22,123 nucleotides of DNA, taken from JAIBAI01 sp044238875. GTDB taxonomy: Bacteria > Bacteroidota > Bacteroidia > M30B66. The stretch lies in NCBI GenBank assembly GCA_044238875.1, contig JBIICM010000018.1, positions 1-22,123 of the forward strand. Direction: 5' to 3'. A program made the position numbers and the translations under genes. Positions 1 through 8,390 of this stretch are shown one piece after another; position 1 is the stretch's first letter; each line of letters opens with the position of its first letter. The notes beneath the pieces were generated by a model. The model was not told the origin of the DNA. It did no database searches and saw nothing but the letters and a program-made list of their open reading frames with translations.

Positions 1-759
1 TACTGCTCCGGTTCGGCCATCAATGTTCAATTTAGTATTACAGGAAATTTTAATCAGGGTAATATTTTCAATGTTCAGTTAAGTGACCGGAACGGAAATT
101 TTAACAATCCGCAAATTATAGGTTCTGTTTTAGGTGCCAATCCGGGTAATATAACTGCCCAGCTTCCCGCCTTAACCGAAGCAGGTACGTCTTACAAGGT
201 AAGGGTTACTTCCTCCAGTCCTTCTTTACAGAGCGCGGAAAGCCCTGCCTTTACTGTAAACATTGTTCCTCAGGTTAATACTGATCTGAATCTGTCGCTC
301 TGTGCAGGTTCAGCACCGGTAGAACTTGCACAGGGCAACCCTGCCGGGGGCACATGGTCAGGACCAGGTGTCAGCAATAACACATTCAGTCCGCAGCTTG
401 CAGGTACCGGGCAGTTTTCGCCGGTGTACACCTTTACTGATGCAAATAATTGTTCAGGCAGTGATCAGGGTCAGATTCTGGTCGACAACTGCACGTCAGT
501 TGAAGGGTTAAATGCAGATAGAAAAAACTGGAGACACTGCATCGATGGAAGCAAACTGCGACTCATTACGGAGGCCGGAGACCAGGTGGATTACAGCAGA
601 CTTGAGGCGGCCTGGTATGACTTAAGTGGCAAACTTCTCCATGTTAGTTTTGTCTCCGGTGATCTTACAATTCCCCTACCTGCATCTGGCAATCTTGTCT
701 TTCTTCGCATTTATGGCAGCGACCGGTTATTCTTTCAGGGAAAAATACTACTGCCTTAG
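1..759 (+). CDS. C-terminal part of a secreted Ig/PKD-like T9SS protein (5' partial)
   Basis: Reading frame 1 is open from the first base to a TAG at 757-759, giving 252 residues; the start lies outside the window. The visible part has two beta-sandwich-like stretches. The first (about residues 1-90) begins YCSGSAINVQF and has a TAQLPALTEAGTSYKVRV strand pattern. The second (about 95-165) contains LCAGSAPVELAQGNPAGGTWSG and YTFTDANNCSGSD, typical of PKD/SprB-like repeats of huge Bacteroidota surface proteins. The last 80 residues (around SKLRLIT, YDLSGKLL and FLRIYG) look like a divergent T9SS type A sorting domain; the usual YPNP motif is absent. Inferred role: exported adhesin or cell-surface protein. 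Its stop overlaps the stop of the convergent decarboxylase gene by 4 bp. Confidence 0.8.
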   Translation, partial: YCSGSAINVQFSITGNFNQGNIFNVQLSDRNGNFNNPQIIGSVLGANPGNITAQLPALTEAGTSYKVRVTSSSPSLQSAESPAFTVNIVPQVNTDLNLSLCAGSAPVELAQGNPAGGTWSGPGVSNNTFSPQLAGTGQFSPVYTFTDANNCSGSDQGQILVDNCTSVEGLNADRKNWRHCIDGSKLRLITEAGDQVDYSRLEAAWYDLSGKLLHVSFVSGDLTIPLPASGNLVFLRIYGSDRLFFQGKILLP

Positions 760-2162
760 GAATACCCAAGGGTTTTGAGCATGGATTTATAACTCTGTTC
801 TTTCCCGAAGATATGCGTCACAATTTCTCCGGCTTCGTTTTTGTCAATAATCACATGTTTAGGAGCAGGTATGAGGCAATGCTGAATACCACCATATCCG
901 CCGAGTGATTCCTGATAAGCGCCGGTATGAAAGAAACCGATGTAAAGGGGATTAGATGCCATTTCAGCCTCTTCAACCTTCGGCAGAAAAACCTGACTGA
1001 TATGGGCTTCTGAATTATAGTAGTCAAGACTATCGCAAGTAAGGCCGCCAAGGTTAACACGGGTATATTCCTTATCCCAGTTATTCACTGCCAGCAGAAT
1101 GAAGCGCTGATTAATGCCCCATGTATCGGGTAGGGTAGTGATAAAAGAACTGTCGATCATATACCATGACTCTGTATCATTTTGCTGCTTAAGGTCAATG
1201 ATCGAATAGAGTGTAGCTCCGCTTTCGCCTACTGTGAAAGAGCCAAATTCAGTGAAGATATTGGGCTCATCAACGCCCTGCTGGTTGCAGAAAATCTTGA
1301 TCTGACTGATGATTTCCTCAATGATGTATTCATAATCGAATTCAAAAGCCAGGGAGTTTTTAATGGGTAAACCTCCGCCGATATTAAGAGAATCGAGCTC
1401 CGGACAAATCTTTTTCAGGTCACAGTATACCTGCAGACATTTTGAAAGCTCACTCCAGTAATATACAGTATCACGTATGCCTGAATTGATGAAGAAGTGC
1501 AGCATTTTCAGTTCAAAGCGATTATCCTTTTCAATATTATCTCTGTAGAATTGAAGGATGTCTTTGTAGCGGATACCAAGCCTTGAAGTATAAAATTCGA
1601 AGGCGGGTTCTTCTTCAGAAGCGATTCTGATACCCAGCTTGGTTTTTACCTTCAGGTGTTCCTTGTAATAGTCAATCTCTCTTTTGCTGTCAAGAATCGG
1701 AATAAGATTTTCAAAGCCTTCTTCTTTCAATTCAACGATAAACTCCTGATACATAGGCCGCTTATAACCATTGCAGATGATATAGCGATCTTTGCTCAGC
1801 AGCCCCTTTTCATATAGATCTTTGATAATCGGCATGTCATAAGCCGAAGAAGTTTCAATATGGGTATCGTTTTTAAGCACCTGTTCCATCACAAATGAGA
1901 ACTGCGAGCTTTTTGTGCAATAGCAATACACATACTTGCCCTTATAGTCAACCTTTGCCATTCCCACATTAAACATTATTTTTGCCTTCTGAATCTGTTC
2001 GGTAATTCGGGGCAGGTAACTGATTTTCAGAGGCGTACCATATTGCTCGATGATGTCCATCAGCGGTATGCCATTAAAATGGAGCTCATTATCAACCACG
2101 TCAAAGCCCGGTTGGGGAAACTCAAAAGTTTGTCTGATCAGATCAGTGTATTTGTTTTTCAT
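756..2162 (-). CDS. speA: Biosynthetic arginine decarboxylase (PLP-dependent, fold III, short Bacteroidota type)
   Basis: Predicted to decarboxylate arginine to agmatine, the first step of the agmatine route to polyamines, in the cytoplasm. The 468 residues show an alanine-racemase-like barrel. The probable PLP lysine is K84 in CYCTKSSQ, followed by HIETSSAYD and the phosphate-binding glycine stretch LNIGGGLP. The C-terminal beta domain carries the catalytic cysteine motif CDSLD (C376) and HTGAYQ (about 412-417). Family members of this phylum are about 465 residues, much shorter than the 630-660 residues of E. coli SpeA. Carboxynorspermidine or diaminopimelate decarboxylase is the alternative, but the CTKSS and overall pattern fit the Bacteroidota arginine decarboxylase. 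It is divergent from the arginase gene across 85 bp. A TACTTTTG -7 box precedes it. Confidence 0.88.
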   Translation of the reverse strand: MKNKYTDLIRQTFEFPQPGFDVVDNELHFNGIPLMDIIEQYGTPLKISYLPRITEQIQKAKIMFNVGMAKVDYKGKYVYCYCTKSSQFSFVMEQVLKNDTHIETSSAYDMPIIKDLYEKGLLSKDRYIICNGYKRPMYQEFIVELKEEGFENLIPILDSKREIDYYKEHLKVKTKLGIRIASEEEPAFEFYTSRLGIRYKDILQFYRDNIEKDNRFELKMLHFFINSGIRDTVYYWSELSKCLQVYCDLKKICPELDSLNIGGGLPIKNSLAFEFDYEYIIEEIISQIKIFCNQQGVDEPNIFTEFGSFTVGESGATLYSIIDLKQQNDTESWYMIDSSFITTLPDTWGINQRFILLAVNNWDKEYTRVNLGGLTCDSLDYYNSEAHISQVFLPKVEEAEMASNPLYIGFFHTGAYQESLGGYGGIQHCLIPAPKHVIIDKNEAGEIVTHIFGKEQSYKSMLKTLGYS

Positions 2163-2191
2163 CTTTTGATGCCAGATTGTATTGAAAAAAG

Positions 2192-2199
2192 CAAAAGTA
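2192..2199 (-). promoter_or_regulatory. Bacteroidota-type -7 box for the arginine decarboxylase gene
   Basis: On the minus strand the sequence is TACTTTTG, a full match to TAnnTTTG. It ends 29 nt before the ATG, which leaves a leader of about 22-25 nt. No clear TTG -33 element is visible at the usual spacing. I saw no equivalent full match facing the arginase gene in the same 85-bp gap. Confidence 0.5.
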
Positions 2200-2247
2200 A
2201 CTAAGTCGGATTAATTCTTTGATGGTTCATGTAAATATTTTGGATGT

Positions 2248-3210
2248 ATGAAAAATTTTCAAGTTATATTGGTTAAGTCTGACCTTGGAGCCTCGCTGAG
2301 AGGAGCTGCTAAGGGGCCTGAAGCTATTTTAAAGGCAGCAGAAGATCAGGCGCGGGATGTTTTCAGTAATTATCCAATCGCTGAAATCAGCGCTGAAAAA
2401 CTGAAACACGATAAAGTCGCAGATAAGCCATTTGCAAGGCATATTGATCAGGTTGTTGAAATCAGCAGTCGGGTCGCCGAAACCGTAAAAAATGCTTTGT
2501 CGGAGCAACGATTTGTGCTCATATTTTCAGGTGATCACAGCGCTGCTGCCGGTGCTGCTGCCGGTTTAAAAATGGCCTTCATAGCGGAGTCAGTTGGTTT
2601 GATCTGGATTGATGCCCATGCTGATCTGCACTCACCCTACACCACGCCTTCTGGTAACCTGCACGGTATGCCCCTTGCTGTTTCACTGGGTTTAAACAGC
2701 AGGCATCTTCAGCAAAATTCGCCTGATGAGCAAACCCTTACGGCCTGGCAACAATTTAAGAATATAGGTGGCTTCTCGCCAAAGCTTTCGCCAAAGGATC
2801 TCGTGCTTGTTGGTTTGCGCGACATGGAAAAGGAAGAAGAAATCATCTTGGATGAGTTACAGATACCACGTTACTCGGTGGATGAGCTGCGGTTGTATGG
2901 AGTTGAAAATCTGGTTGCCAAAGTTTTTCAGCGCCTGAGTCATTGCAGGCATATTTTTGTGTCGTTTGATGTTGACTCGCTTGATCCCACTGTTTCAAGA
3001 GCAACCGGTACGCCTGTTGACGGAGGGTTTACAAGGCAGGAGGCACTGTCGCTCATAAGTGAAATCTGCTCAGATAAGCGTCTTGTTGGAATTGAAATAG
3101 TTGAAATTAATCCCGATCTTGAACAGGGAAATACCATGGGCGAGATTGGATTTGAATTGGCATCTGCTGTTATTGATATTGTAAACAAAAGAGAAAACCA
3201 TGCGCATTGA
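2248..3210 (+). CDS. rocF: Arginase (ureohydrolase family)
   Basis: Predicted dimanganese hydrolase splitting arginine into ornithine and urea. The 320 residues carry the ureohydrolase metal motifs: GDHS at 95-98 (H97), DAHADLH at 122-128, and SFDVDSLDP at 239-247. The substrate loop TTPSGNLHGMP (132-142) and TGTPVDGG (253-260) resemble true arginases, where the SGN loop holds the alpha-amino and carboxylate groups of arginine. Agmatinases lack this loop, so I favour arginase although an arginine decarboxylase lies next door. GLRDMEKEE (about 189-197) sits where arginases have the RDxxxxE substrate residues. The gene overlaps argS by 11 bp, suggesting translational coupling. No SD is seen, as usual in this phylum. 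Confidence 0.82.
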   Translation: MKNFQVILVKSDLGASLRGAAKGPEAILKAAEDQARDVFSNYPIAEISAEKLKHDKVADKPFARHIDQVVEISSRVAETVKNALSEQRFVLIFSGDHSAAAGAAAGLKMAFIAESVGLIWIDAHADLHSPYTTPSGNLHGMPLAVSLGLNSRHLQQNSPDEQTLTAWQQFKNIGGFSPKLSPKDLVLVGLRDMEKEEEIILDELQIPRYSVDELRLYGVENLVAKVFQRLSHCRHIFVSFDVDSLDPTVSRATGTPVDGGFTRQEALSLISEICSDKRLVGIEIVEINPDLEQGNTMGEIGFELASAVIDIVNKRENHAH

Positions 3211-5077
3211 ATTGCAGTTTGAAAATAAGATCAGGGATGTGCTGGAATCGCATTTCGCAGCCCCTTTGTCTCAGTTGGTTCAGTTACAAAAAACAAAACC
3301 TGAATTTACCGGAGACTTTACACTCGTTTGTTTTCCTTTTACCCGCTACAGTGGAAAAAATCCTGAAGAAACCGCCACGGTGATTGGTAATTTGTTACTC
3401 GAACACCTGCCTGAAATGGATGGCTTTCAGGTGGTTAAAGGTTTTTTGAATATAAGCCTGAAAGCGGCATTCTGGTTTGATTATTTACATCAAATAGACC
3501 CAATCAATGCAGAAATGAATCAGCAGCGGGTTATGATTGAATATTCCTCTCCCAATACCAACAAACCGCTTCATCTCGGGCATGTGCGAAACAACCTTCT
3601 TGGTTTTTCACTTTATCGCATGCTGAAGGCTTCGGGAAGGCAGGTTACCAAAGTTAACCTTGTAAATGACCGGGGCATACATATTTGCAAGTCAATGCTG
3701 GCCTGGAAGCATTCAGGTTTGAATGAAACACCTGAAACTGCCGGCTTGAAAGGGGATCATTTGGTGGGTAAATATTACGTTGCTTTTGACAGGGCGCTTG
3801 GCGACGAAACTGCCCCGTTGCTTGAACAGGTGTATGGCGGTAATCTGGCTTGTTTTTCAGAAGGTATTCAGCGTGAACTCAATCAACTCCTTGAACGATT
3901 GTCAAAAACCAATGATGCTGATAAGCAGAAGGAAATTCGTGGCGATATAAAACTGCTTGTTCAGTCGCAGACGCAGTTAATGAAGGCAGCCAGAGAAATG
4001 CTCAGAAAATGGGAGGAAGGTGATCAGGAGGTGATGGCGCTCTGGAACCGGATGAACGGCTGGGTTTATGACGGCTTTGAAAAGACCTACAAACGTTTGG
4101 GGGTTGATTTCGACAAGATTTATTATGAATCTGAAACCTGGAAACTGGGGCGTTCAATTGTAGAGAAAGGTCTTGCAGAGGGGCATTTGTATCAAAAAGA
4201 GGATGGTTCAGTATGGATTGATCTGACCGACGAAGGCCTTGATCATAAGGTGCTGCTGCGTTCAGACGGCACCACCGTTTACATGACCCAGGATCTTGGA
4301 ACAGCAGTTTTGCGCCACGAAGCGCTCAATTGTGACAAGTATATTTACGTGGTGGGCAATGAACAGGATTATCACTTTAAAGCCCTTGCCATCATCTTAA
4401 AGAAACTTGGTTATACATGGGCCTCCGGAATTTATCATCTGTCTTATGGTATGGTTGACCTGCCTGAAGGTAAAATGAAATCACGTGAGGGTACCGTAGT
4501 GGATGCCGACGACCTGATGGATGAAGTGGTGGGCGAGGCCGCCCGCTTGTCGCAAGAATTGGGTAAAACAGATGAAATGTCTGAAGAAGAGCGGAATGCC
4601 TTGTATGAAACGCTGGGAATGGGTGCTTTAAAATACTATATCCTTAAAGTGGATCCCCGCAAGCGCATGGTCTTCAATCCTGCTGAATCAATTGACCTGA
4701 AAGGAAATACCGGACCGTTTATTCAGTATGCCTATGCCCGGATTTGTAGTTTAAAGGGTAGGGCAGAAGGTAAAATAGGCCTTTCATTCAATGCCGGGCA
4801 ATTGCCCGATGAGCCGGCTCACCGCAGCATAATACGTAACCTGGCCCGCTTTCACGAAGTACTCGAGCTTTCTGCTACTTCGTACAGTCCGGCCCTGATT
4901 GCCAATTATGCTTTCGACCTGGCCCGTGAATTCAATCAGTTTTATCAGGCTTTTCAGGTGCTTAAGGAGCCTGATGCAGGGCTTGCTTCACTTCGACTAA
5001 TGATTGCAGTGAAAACAGCTGATGTGCTGAAAGAGAGTATGTTTCTGCTTGGTATTTCAATGCCGGAGCGCATGTAA
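3200..5077 (+). CDS. argS: Arginine--tRNA ligase
   Basis: Class I aminoacyl-tRNA synthetase that charges tRNA-Arg with arginine, using ATP. At 625 residues it has the N-terminal Add-1-like domain (1-100), then the SSPNTNKPLHLGHVRNN signature with HIGH-type HLGH at 125-128. The Rossmann catalytic core follows, with VNDRGIHICKSM. KMSK is represented by KMKSREG at 425-431. The C-terminal DALR anticodon-binding helical domain contains GNTGPFIQYAYARICSL. Length and motif order fit the Bacteroidota ArgS. The ATG lies inside the arginase gene (11-bp overlap), and that start places MRIELQFENKI at the expected N-terminus. The stop is 1 bp from the stop of the convergent helicase gene, with no hairpin terminator between. 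Confidence 0.96.
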   Translation: MRIELQFENKIRDVLESHFAAPLSQLVQLQKTKPEFTGDFTLVCFPFTRYSGKNPEETATVIGNLLLEHLPEMDGFQVVKGFLNISLKAAFWFDYLHQIDPINAEMNQQRVMIEYSSPNTNKPLHLGHVRNNLLGFSLYRMLKASGRQVTKVNLVNDRGIHICKSMLAWKHSGLNETPETAGLKGDHLVGKYYVAFDRALGDETAPLLEQVYGGNLACFSEGIQRELNQLLERLSKTNDADKQKEIRGDIKLLVQSQTQLMKAAREMLRKWEEGDQEVMALWNRMNGWVYDGFEKTYKRLGVDFDKIYYESETWKLGRSIVEKGLAEGHLYQKEDGSVWIDLTDEGLDHKVLLRSDGTTVYMTQDLGTAVLRHEALNCDKYIYVVGNEQDYHFKALAIILKKLGYTWASGIYHLSYGMVDLPEGKMKSREGTVVDADDLMDEVVGEAARLSQELGKTDEMSEEERNALYETLGMGALKYYILKVDPRKRMVFNPAESIDLKGNTGPFIQYAYARICSLKGRAEGKIGLSFNAGQLPDEPAHRSIIRNLARFHEVLELSATSYSPALIANYAFDLAREFNQFYQAFQVLKEPDAGLASLRLMIAVKTADVLKESMFLLGISMPERM

Positions 5078-5078
5078 T

Positions 5079-6488
5079 TCAGGCATTCGCAAAAAATCCA
5101 TTGGGGAAGTTCACCAGGTAAACTTTTTCACTGGCCCTGGTCAATGCAGTATACAGCCAGCGCAGGTAGGAGATATCCAGCATATCTTCGGTGAAATAAC
5201 CAAGGTCAATAAACACACATTTCCACTGACCTCCCTGTGACTTATGGCAGGTAACCGCGTAGGCGAACTTAACATGCAGGGCATTGATATTGGGATCCTC
5301 CTTTAAAAGTTTTATGCGCTCTCTTTTGCGCTTAACTCCGGCGTAATCAGCTTCAACCAGGCTGAACAATTCGCGCTGCTCGGCATAGGGCATTGAGGCC
5401 TGCTCTGAATCAAGCGTGTTGAGCAGTAAACGTACCGAAAGTTCAGGCATTCCGTCATAATCGCTGAGCCTTATGCCGGCATCAACAAGTTTGAAATCAC
5501 CATAATTATAGTGCTTACCGAGGCTGTAAATCTCAGCCATATCTCCATTGGCAATAAATCCCTGGCTATTGCCCTCGGGCAGCCAGTGGTAATTGTTTTT
5601 CACCACCATCAGCCGGTCTCCGGCGCTGATATGATCTTCCTGCCAGCGGATGCGCGTTCTGATTTGCCGGTTATAGGCATTGGCAGAACGGTTGCTGCGC
5701 GTAATCAGCAGCACCTCATCATCGCCATATTTGCCGATGGCACTGTTGAGCGCATCTTCAAGGTCGGGTCCGTAAATGCGCACCACATCTGCTGCCACTC
5801 TTAATTGCGGAAAAACATTCTGGCCTGCTGAAATAAGCTCCCGAATACCTGTTGCATTGAGCAGTATTCCGGAGTTTTCTTCCTGTCGCATCACCTCGGT
5901 AAGCCTGGCCAGATGCACCTTCATCCGCCATACAGATTCAAGCACATCAAGGTCTAAGGCCGGACTTTTAATTTTACCAACAGGGGGTAACTGCGCATCA
6001 TCACCAATGAGCATAAGCCTGCATTTATAGCCACTGCTCACATAATTGATCAGGTCGCCCAGCAGGTCGTTTCCGGCATCTGATCCAATCATGGAAGCTT
6101 CATCAACAATAAAGACCGTGTTTTTGAATTTGTTTTCCTGAAGGCTGAATTCAAGACCGCCTTCCGAAACTTCTGTAAAATAAATACGCTTGTGAATGGT
6201 AAAAGCCTGCTGCCCGCTGTAGGCACTCATCACTTTTGCAGCCCTGCCGGTAGGGGCGAGCAAAATGGTGCGCAAACTGGTTGAGGGCAAAGTTTTTACA
6301 AGGGTTCTGACCACACTTGTTTTTCCGGTACCGGCATAGCCACACAAAACAAAAACCCTGTCGCGGAAATGTTCGGGAGCCGGCGCCGCCAGAAAATCGG
6401 TGAGCGCAGAAAACAGCGCAAGCTGACCTTCGGTTGGTATATGTCCGAAGTTCTTTGACAATAACTCTATGAACTCACGCTTTGTCAA
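5079..6488 (-). CDS. RecD-like ATP-dependent DNA helicase (AAA_30 plus UvrD_C_2), probable TTG start
   Basis: Superfamily 1B helicase-like ATPase. Numbered from the TTG at 6488 it has 469 residues: Walker A GYAGTGKT (50-57), APTGRAAKVM (78-87), Walker B VDEAS (128-132) and GDDAQLPPVG. The C-terminal UvrD_C_2 motif is AYAVTCHKSQGGQW (409-422), with YTALTRA (446-452). It lacks the long N-terminal domains of RecD2 and probably unwinds DNA in repair; the exact role is unknown. The frame stays open to 6761, but that extension runs over the divergent DUF3822 gene and reads as low-complexity, Cys-rich sequence. TTG at 6488 (then TKREFIELLSKNFG) fits the family start and lies 24 nt after a TATCTTTG box. 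No ATG is available nearby in frame. Confidence 0.85.
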   Translation of the reverse strand: MTKREFIELLSKNFGHIPTEGQLALFSALTDFLAAPAPEHFRDRVFVLCGYAGTGKTSVVRTLVKTLPSTSLRTILLAPTGRAAKVMSAYSGQQAFTIHKRIYFTEVSEGGLEFSLQENKFKNTVFIVDEASMIGSDAGNDLLGDLINYVSSGYKCRLMLIGDDAQLPPVGKIKSPALDLDVLESVWRMKVHLARLTEVMRQEENSGILLNATGIRELISAGQNVFPQLRVAADVVRIYGPDLEDALNSAIGKYGDDEVLLITRSNRSANAYNRQIRTRIRWQEDHISAGDRLMVVKNNYHWLPEGNSQGFIANGDMAEIYSLGKHYNYGDFKLVDAGIRLSDYDGMPELSVRLLLNTLDSEQASMPYAEQRELFSLVEADYAGVKRKRERIKLLKEDPNINALHVKFAYAVTCHKSQGGQWKCVFIDLGYFTEDMLDISYLRWLYTALTRASEKVYLVNFPNGFFANA

Positions 6489-6512
6489 TCGGCAGATTTG
6501 CTCTAAACTTGC

Positions 6513-6520
6513 CAAAGATA
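6513..6520 (-). promoter_or_regulatory. -7 box for the RecD-like helicase gene
   Basis: The minus strand reads TATCTTTG, a full TAnnTTTG match. It ends 24 nt before the proposed TTG start at 6488 and lies between the divergent helicase and DUF3822 genes. Its position supports a helicase start downstream of it rather than at 6761. No convincing -33 element is seen. Confidence 0.45.
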
Positions 6521-6539
6521 GAAAGCAAAGGCCACAGAC

Positions 6540-7409
6540 ATGACAGAAATAAGGCCACTTCTCCGGTTTGCCGCAGCCTCGTTCACTTATGAGCGCGCTG
6601 AAACCTGTTACCTGCAGTTGCAGGTGGCAGATGACGGGCTTATACTGGCCGTTTTTGATCCGCTGCCGGCGGCTTTTGTACTGTTGGAACATTTTCCCAT
6701 TCAAAAGGGATATGCCGGTTTGCAGCTTCATCAGGCAGTAGCAAGGATTCTTCAGGAGCACCGCTCAGTAAGGAGCAAATGGAAAAAGGTGCAGGTGATC
6801 AGCATGAGTCCGCTGTACACCCTTATACCGCCAGTTTTAGCAGCAGGTGTCACGCCTGATGTGCATCTTAACCTTGTGCACCGGTCTGAACCTGGAAATG
6901 TTTATACCTCAGTTCATCTCAGACTACCTGATGTTGAGCTGGTTTATGCATGGCCTTCGTTGTTGGCTGATACCCTCGAAAATTACTATCCGGGGGCCTC
7001 GAAAGAACATTATATGAGCAGGCTTTTAAAGGCACTGATGACAGATGCTGATGAACCTGTTCATGTAACCGCCCATGTGCATGGTTTTTATCTTGATGTG
7101 ATAGTAATAAGGGATCAAAAACTAATCTTTTCAAATATTTTTTCATTTCAGCATCCTGAAGATTTTATTTATTTTCTGTTACTAGTTTTTGACAGACTCG
7201 GATTAGACCGTGAAAAAGTTAGCCTGCATCTTTGCGGAGCTATTGAATCAGGCTCTGCCCTCTATAACCTTTGTTTTAAGTATTTCAGAACCGTTGATTT
7301 TTTAACCCGGAAGCCAGACTATCCGGTACCTGTGCATGAAGCAGGCACTGATCCCATTCCGCGTCATGCTTATTTTTGTTTGTTACAATCAAGCCTTGAG
7401 AATCATTAG
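6540..7409 (+). CDS. DUF3822 family protein
   Basis: A 289-residue protein of the Bacteroidota-restricted DUF3822 family, whose function is not known. I recognise it from its sequence and from its standard place directly before rsmD and coaD. There is no signal peptide or membrane helix, so it is probably cytoplasmic. The C-terminal half alternates beta strands and helices (VHVTAHVHGFYLDVIVI, then LIFSNIFSF, FIYFLLLVFDRLGLD and VSLHLCGAI). That order is reminiscent of actin-like (ASKHA) folds such as PilM, but this is only my reading of the pattern. It overlaps rsmD by 14 bp if rsmD starts at 7396. It probably heads the operon that runs to 9711. Start at ATG 6540, divergent from the helicase across about 50 bp. 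Confidence 0.78.
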   Translation: MTEIRPLLRFAAASFTYERAETCYLQLQVADDGLILAVFDPLPAAFVLLEHFPIQKGYAGLQLHQAVARILQEHRSVRSKWKKVQVISMSPLYTLIPPVLAAGVTPDVHLNLVHRSEPGNVYTSVHLRLPDVELVYAWPSLLADTLENYYPGASKEHYMSRLLKALMTDADEPVHVTAHVHGFYLDVIVIRDQKLIFSNIFSFQHPEDFIYFLLLVFDRLGLDREKVSLHLCGAIESGSALYNLCFKYFRTVDFLTRKPDYPVPVHEAGTDPIPRHAYFCLLQSSLENH

Positions 7410-7935
7410 CGGAAAATACAGGTCGAAAGTCATCAGAGCGCCATCCGCTCTGCCGGTAAGGCCTACAACAGATCGGGCAAAAGAAGGCCTGTTCAGCTGG
7501 CTGAATGCGCGGCTTGATCTTGAAGGTATTGCGGTAATGGACCTGTTTTCAGGCACCGGAAACATTTCTTATGAATGTATCTCCCGCGGTGCATCAAGGG
7601 TGGTGGCTGTTGACAAGCATCCTGCCTGTGTGAAATTCATCCGTGAACAATTCAGGCAACTGCAGCCGGGCGATTTTCAGGTTTTCCTCACCGATGCGAG
7701 AATAGCCATTGAGCGCTCGGGTGAAACCTTTGATCTGATTTTTGCCGATCCTCCCTATGAATATCCAGACCATGCCTCACTGGCAGCGCTGATAATGCAT
7801 TCATCACTTTTGAAAAAAAATAGCTGGTTTATTCTTGAACATCCGGCACATGTTGAACTCAAATCAGTGCCTGGTTATCAGGAAACAAGGCATTACGGAA
7901 AGGTATTTTTTTCTTTCTTCAACAAAGATTTATGA
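7396..7935 (+). CDS. rsmD: 16S rRNA (guanine(966)-N(2))-methyltransferase RsmD
   Basis: SAM-dependent methyltransferase acting on G966 of 16S rRNA in the 30S head. From the TTG at 7396 the protein has 179 residues. It opens with LRIISGKYRSK, which matches the MRIISGxxxG family start, followed by RPTTDRAKEGLF (22-33). The SAM motif is DLFSGTGN (49-56) and the catalytic motif is ADPPYE (117-122). In-frame ATGs at 7366 and 7336 would add 10 or 20 residues not usual for the family and would overlap DUF3822 more deeply. I therefore prefer TTG, without proof. The stop overlaps the coaD start as ATGA (7932-7935), implying coupled translation. Confidence 0.9.
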   Translation: MRIISGKYRSKVIRAPSALPVRPTTDRAKEGLFSWLNARLDLEGIAVMDLFSGTGNISYECISRGASRVVAVDKHPACVKFIREQFRQLQPGDFQVFLTDARIAIERSGETFDLIFADPPYEYPDHASLAALIMHSSLLKKNSWFILEHPAHVELKSVPGYQETRHYGKVFFSFFNKDL

Positions 7936-8390
7936 AACGAACAGCTGTTTTTCCGGGTTCATTCGACCCTTTTACCATCGGCCATGAAAGTATTGTAAGA
8001 CGCAGTCTTGAACTATTCGATGAAGTGGTGGTGGCGGTCGGTAAAAATTCAACCAAGGCAACCCTGTATCCCCTTGAACAGCGGGTTGAATGGATCAGGC
8101 AGATCTTTAGCGATGAGCCGCGTGTAAGCGCCGACTGGTTCGAAGGCCTTACGGTGGCATACTGTAAGCGCAGGGATATACGTTTTATACTTCGTGGCCT
8201 CAGAACTTCGGCAGATTTTGGCTTTGAAAGAGGTATCGCCACGGTTAACAGGTCGCTTGAACCCCGTATTGAAACAGTTTTCATCCTTTCGTTACCCGAG
8301 CATTCGGCCATCAGCAGTACCATCATCCGCGACATTGTTCGCAACGGAGGTGACGCCTCACAGTTTGTGCCCGATGAAGTCAGGCTGTAG
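7932..8390 (+). CDS. coaD: Phosphopantetheine adenylyltransferase
   Basis: Transfers AMP from ATP to 4'-phosphopantetheine, giving dephospho-CoA, the penultimate step of CoA synthesis. The 152 residues match the family length (about 160). The nucleotidyltransferase motif GSFDPFTIGH (9-18) supplies H18. K42 (STKATLYP), R88 and R91 (LRGLR) and ISSTIIR (127-133) align with the known substrate- and ATP-binding residues. It overlaps rsmD by 4 bp and the next gene by 17 bp, so it sits in the middle of a tightly coupled operon. rsmD-coaD adjacency is widespread in bacteria. Confidence 0.95.
   Translation: MKRTAVFPGSFDPFTIGHESIVRRSLELFDEVVVAVGKNSTKATLYPLEQRVEWIRQIFSDEPRVSADWFEGLTVAYCKRRDIRFILRGLRTSADFGFERGIATVNRSLEPRIETVFILSLPEHSAISSTIIRDIVRNGGDASQFVPDEVRL

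Noticed and set aside
2248..3210. Agmatinase (SpeB) suggested by the neighbouring arginine decarboxylase
   Set aside because: The SGNLHGMP and TGTPVDGG loops are arginase-type; agmatinases lack this amino-acid-binding loop. Only an assay would settle it fully.
6489..6761. N-terminal extension of the helicase frame up to an ATG at 6761
   Set aside because: It overlaps more than 200 bp of the divergent DUF3822 gene, its residues do not resemble the family, and the -7 box lies downstream of it.
8194..8373. Upstream extension of the thioredoxin-fold protein inside coaD
   Set aside because: It is the shifted frame of coaD; ATG 8374 gives a proper signal peptide.
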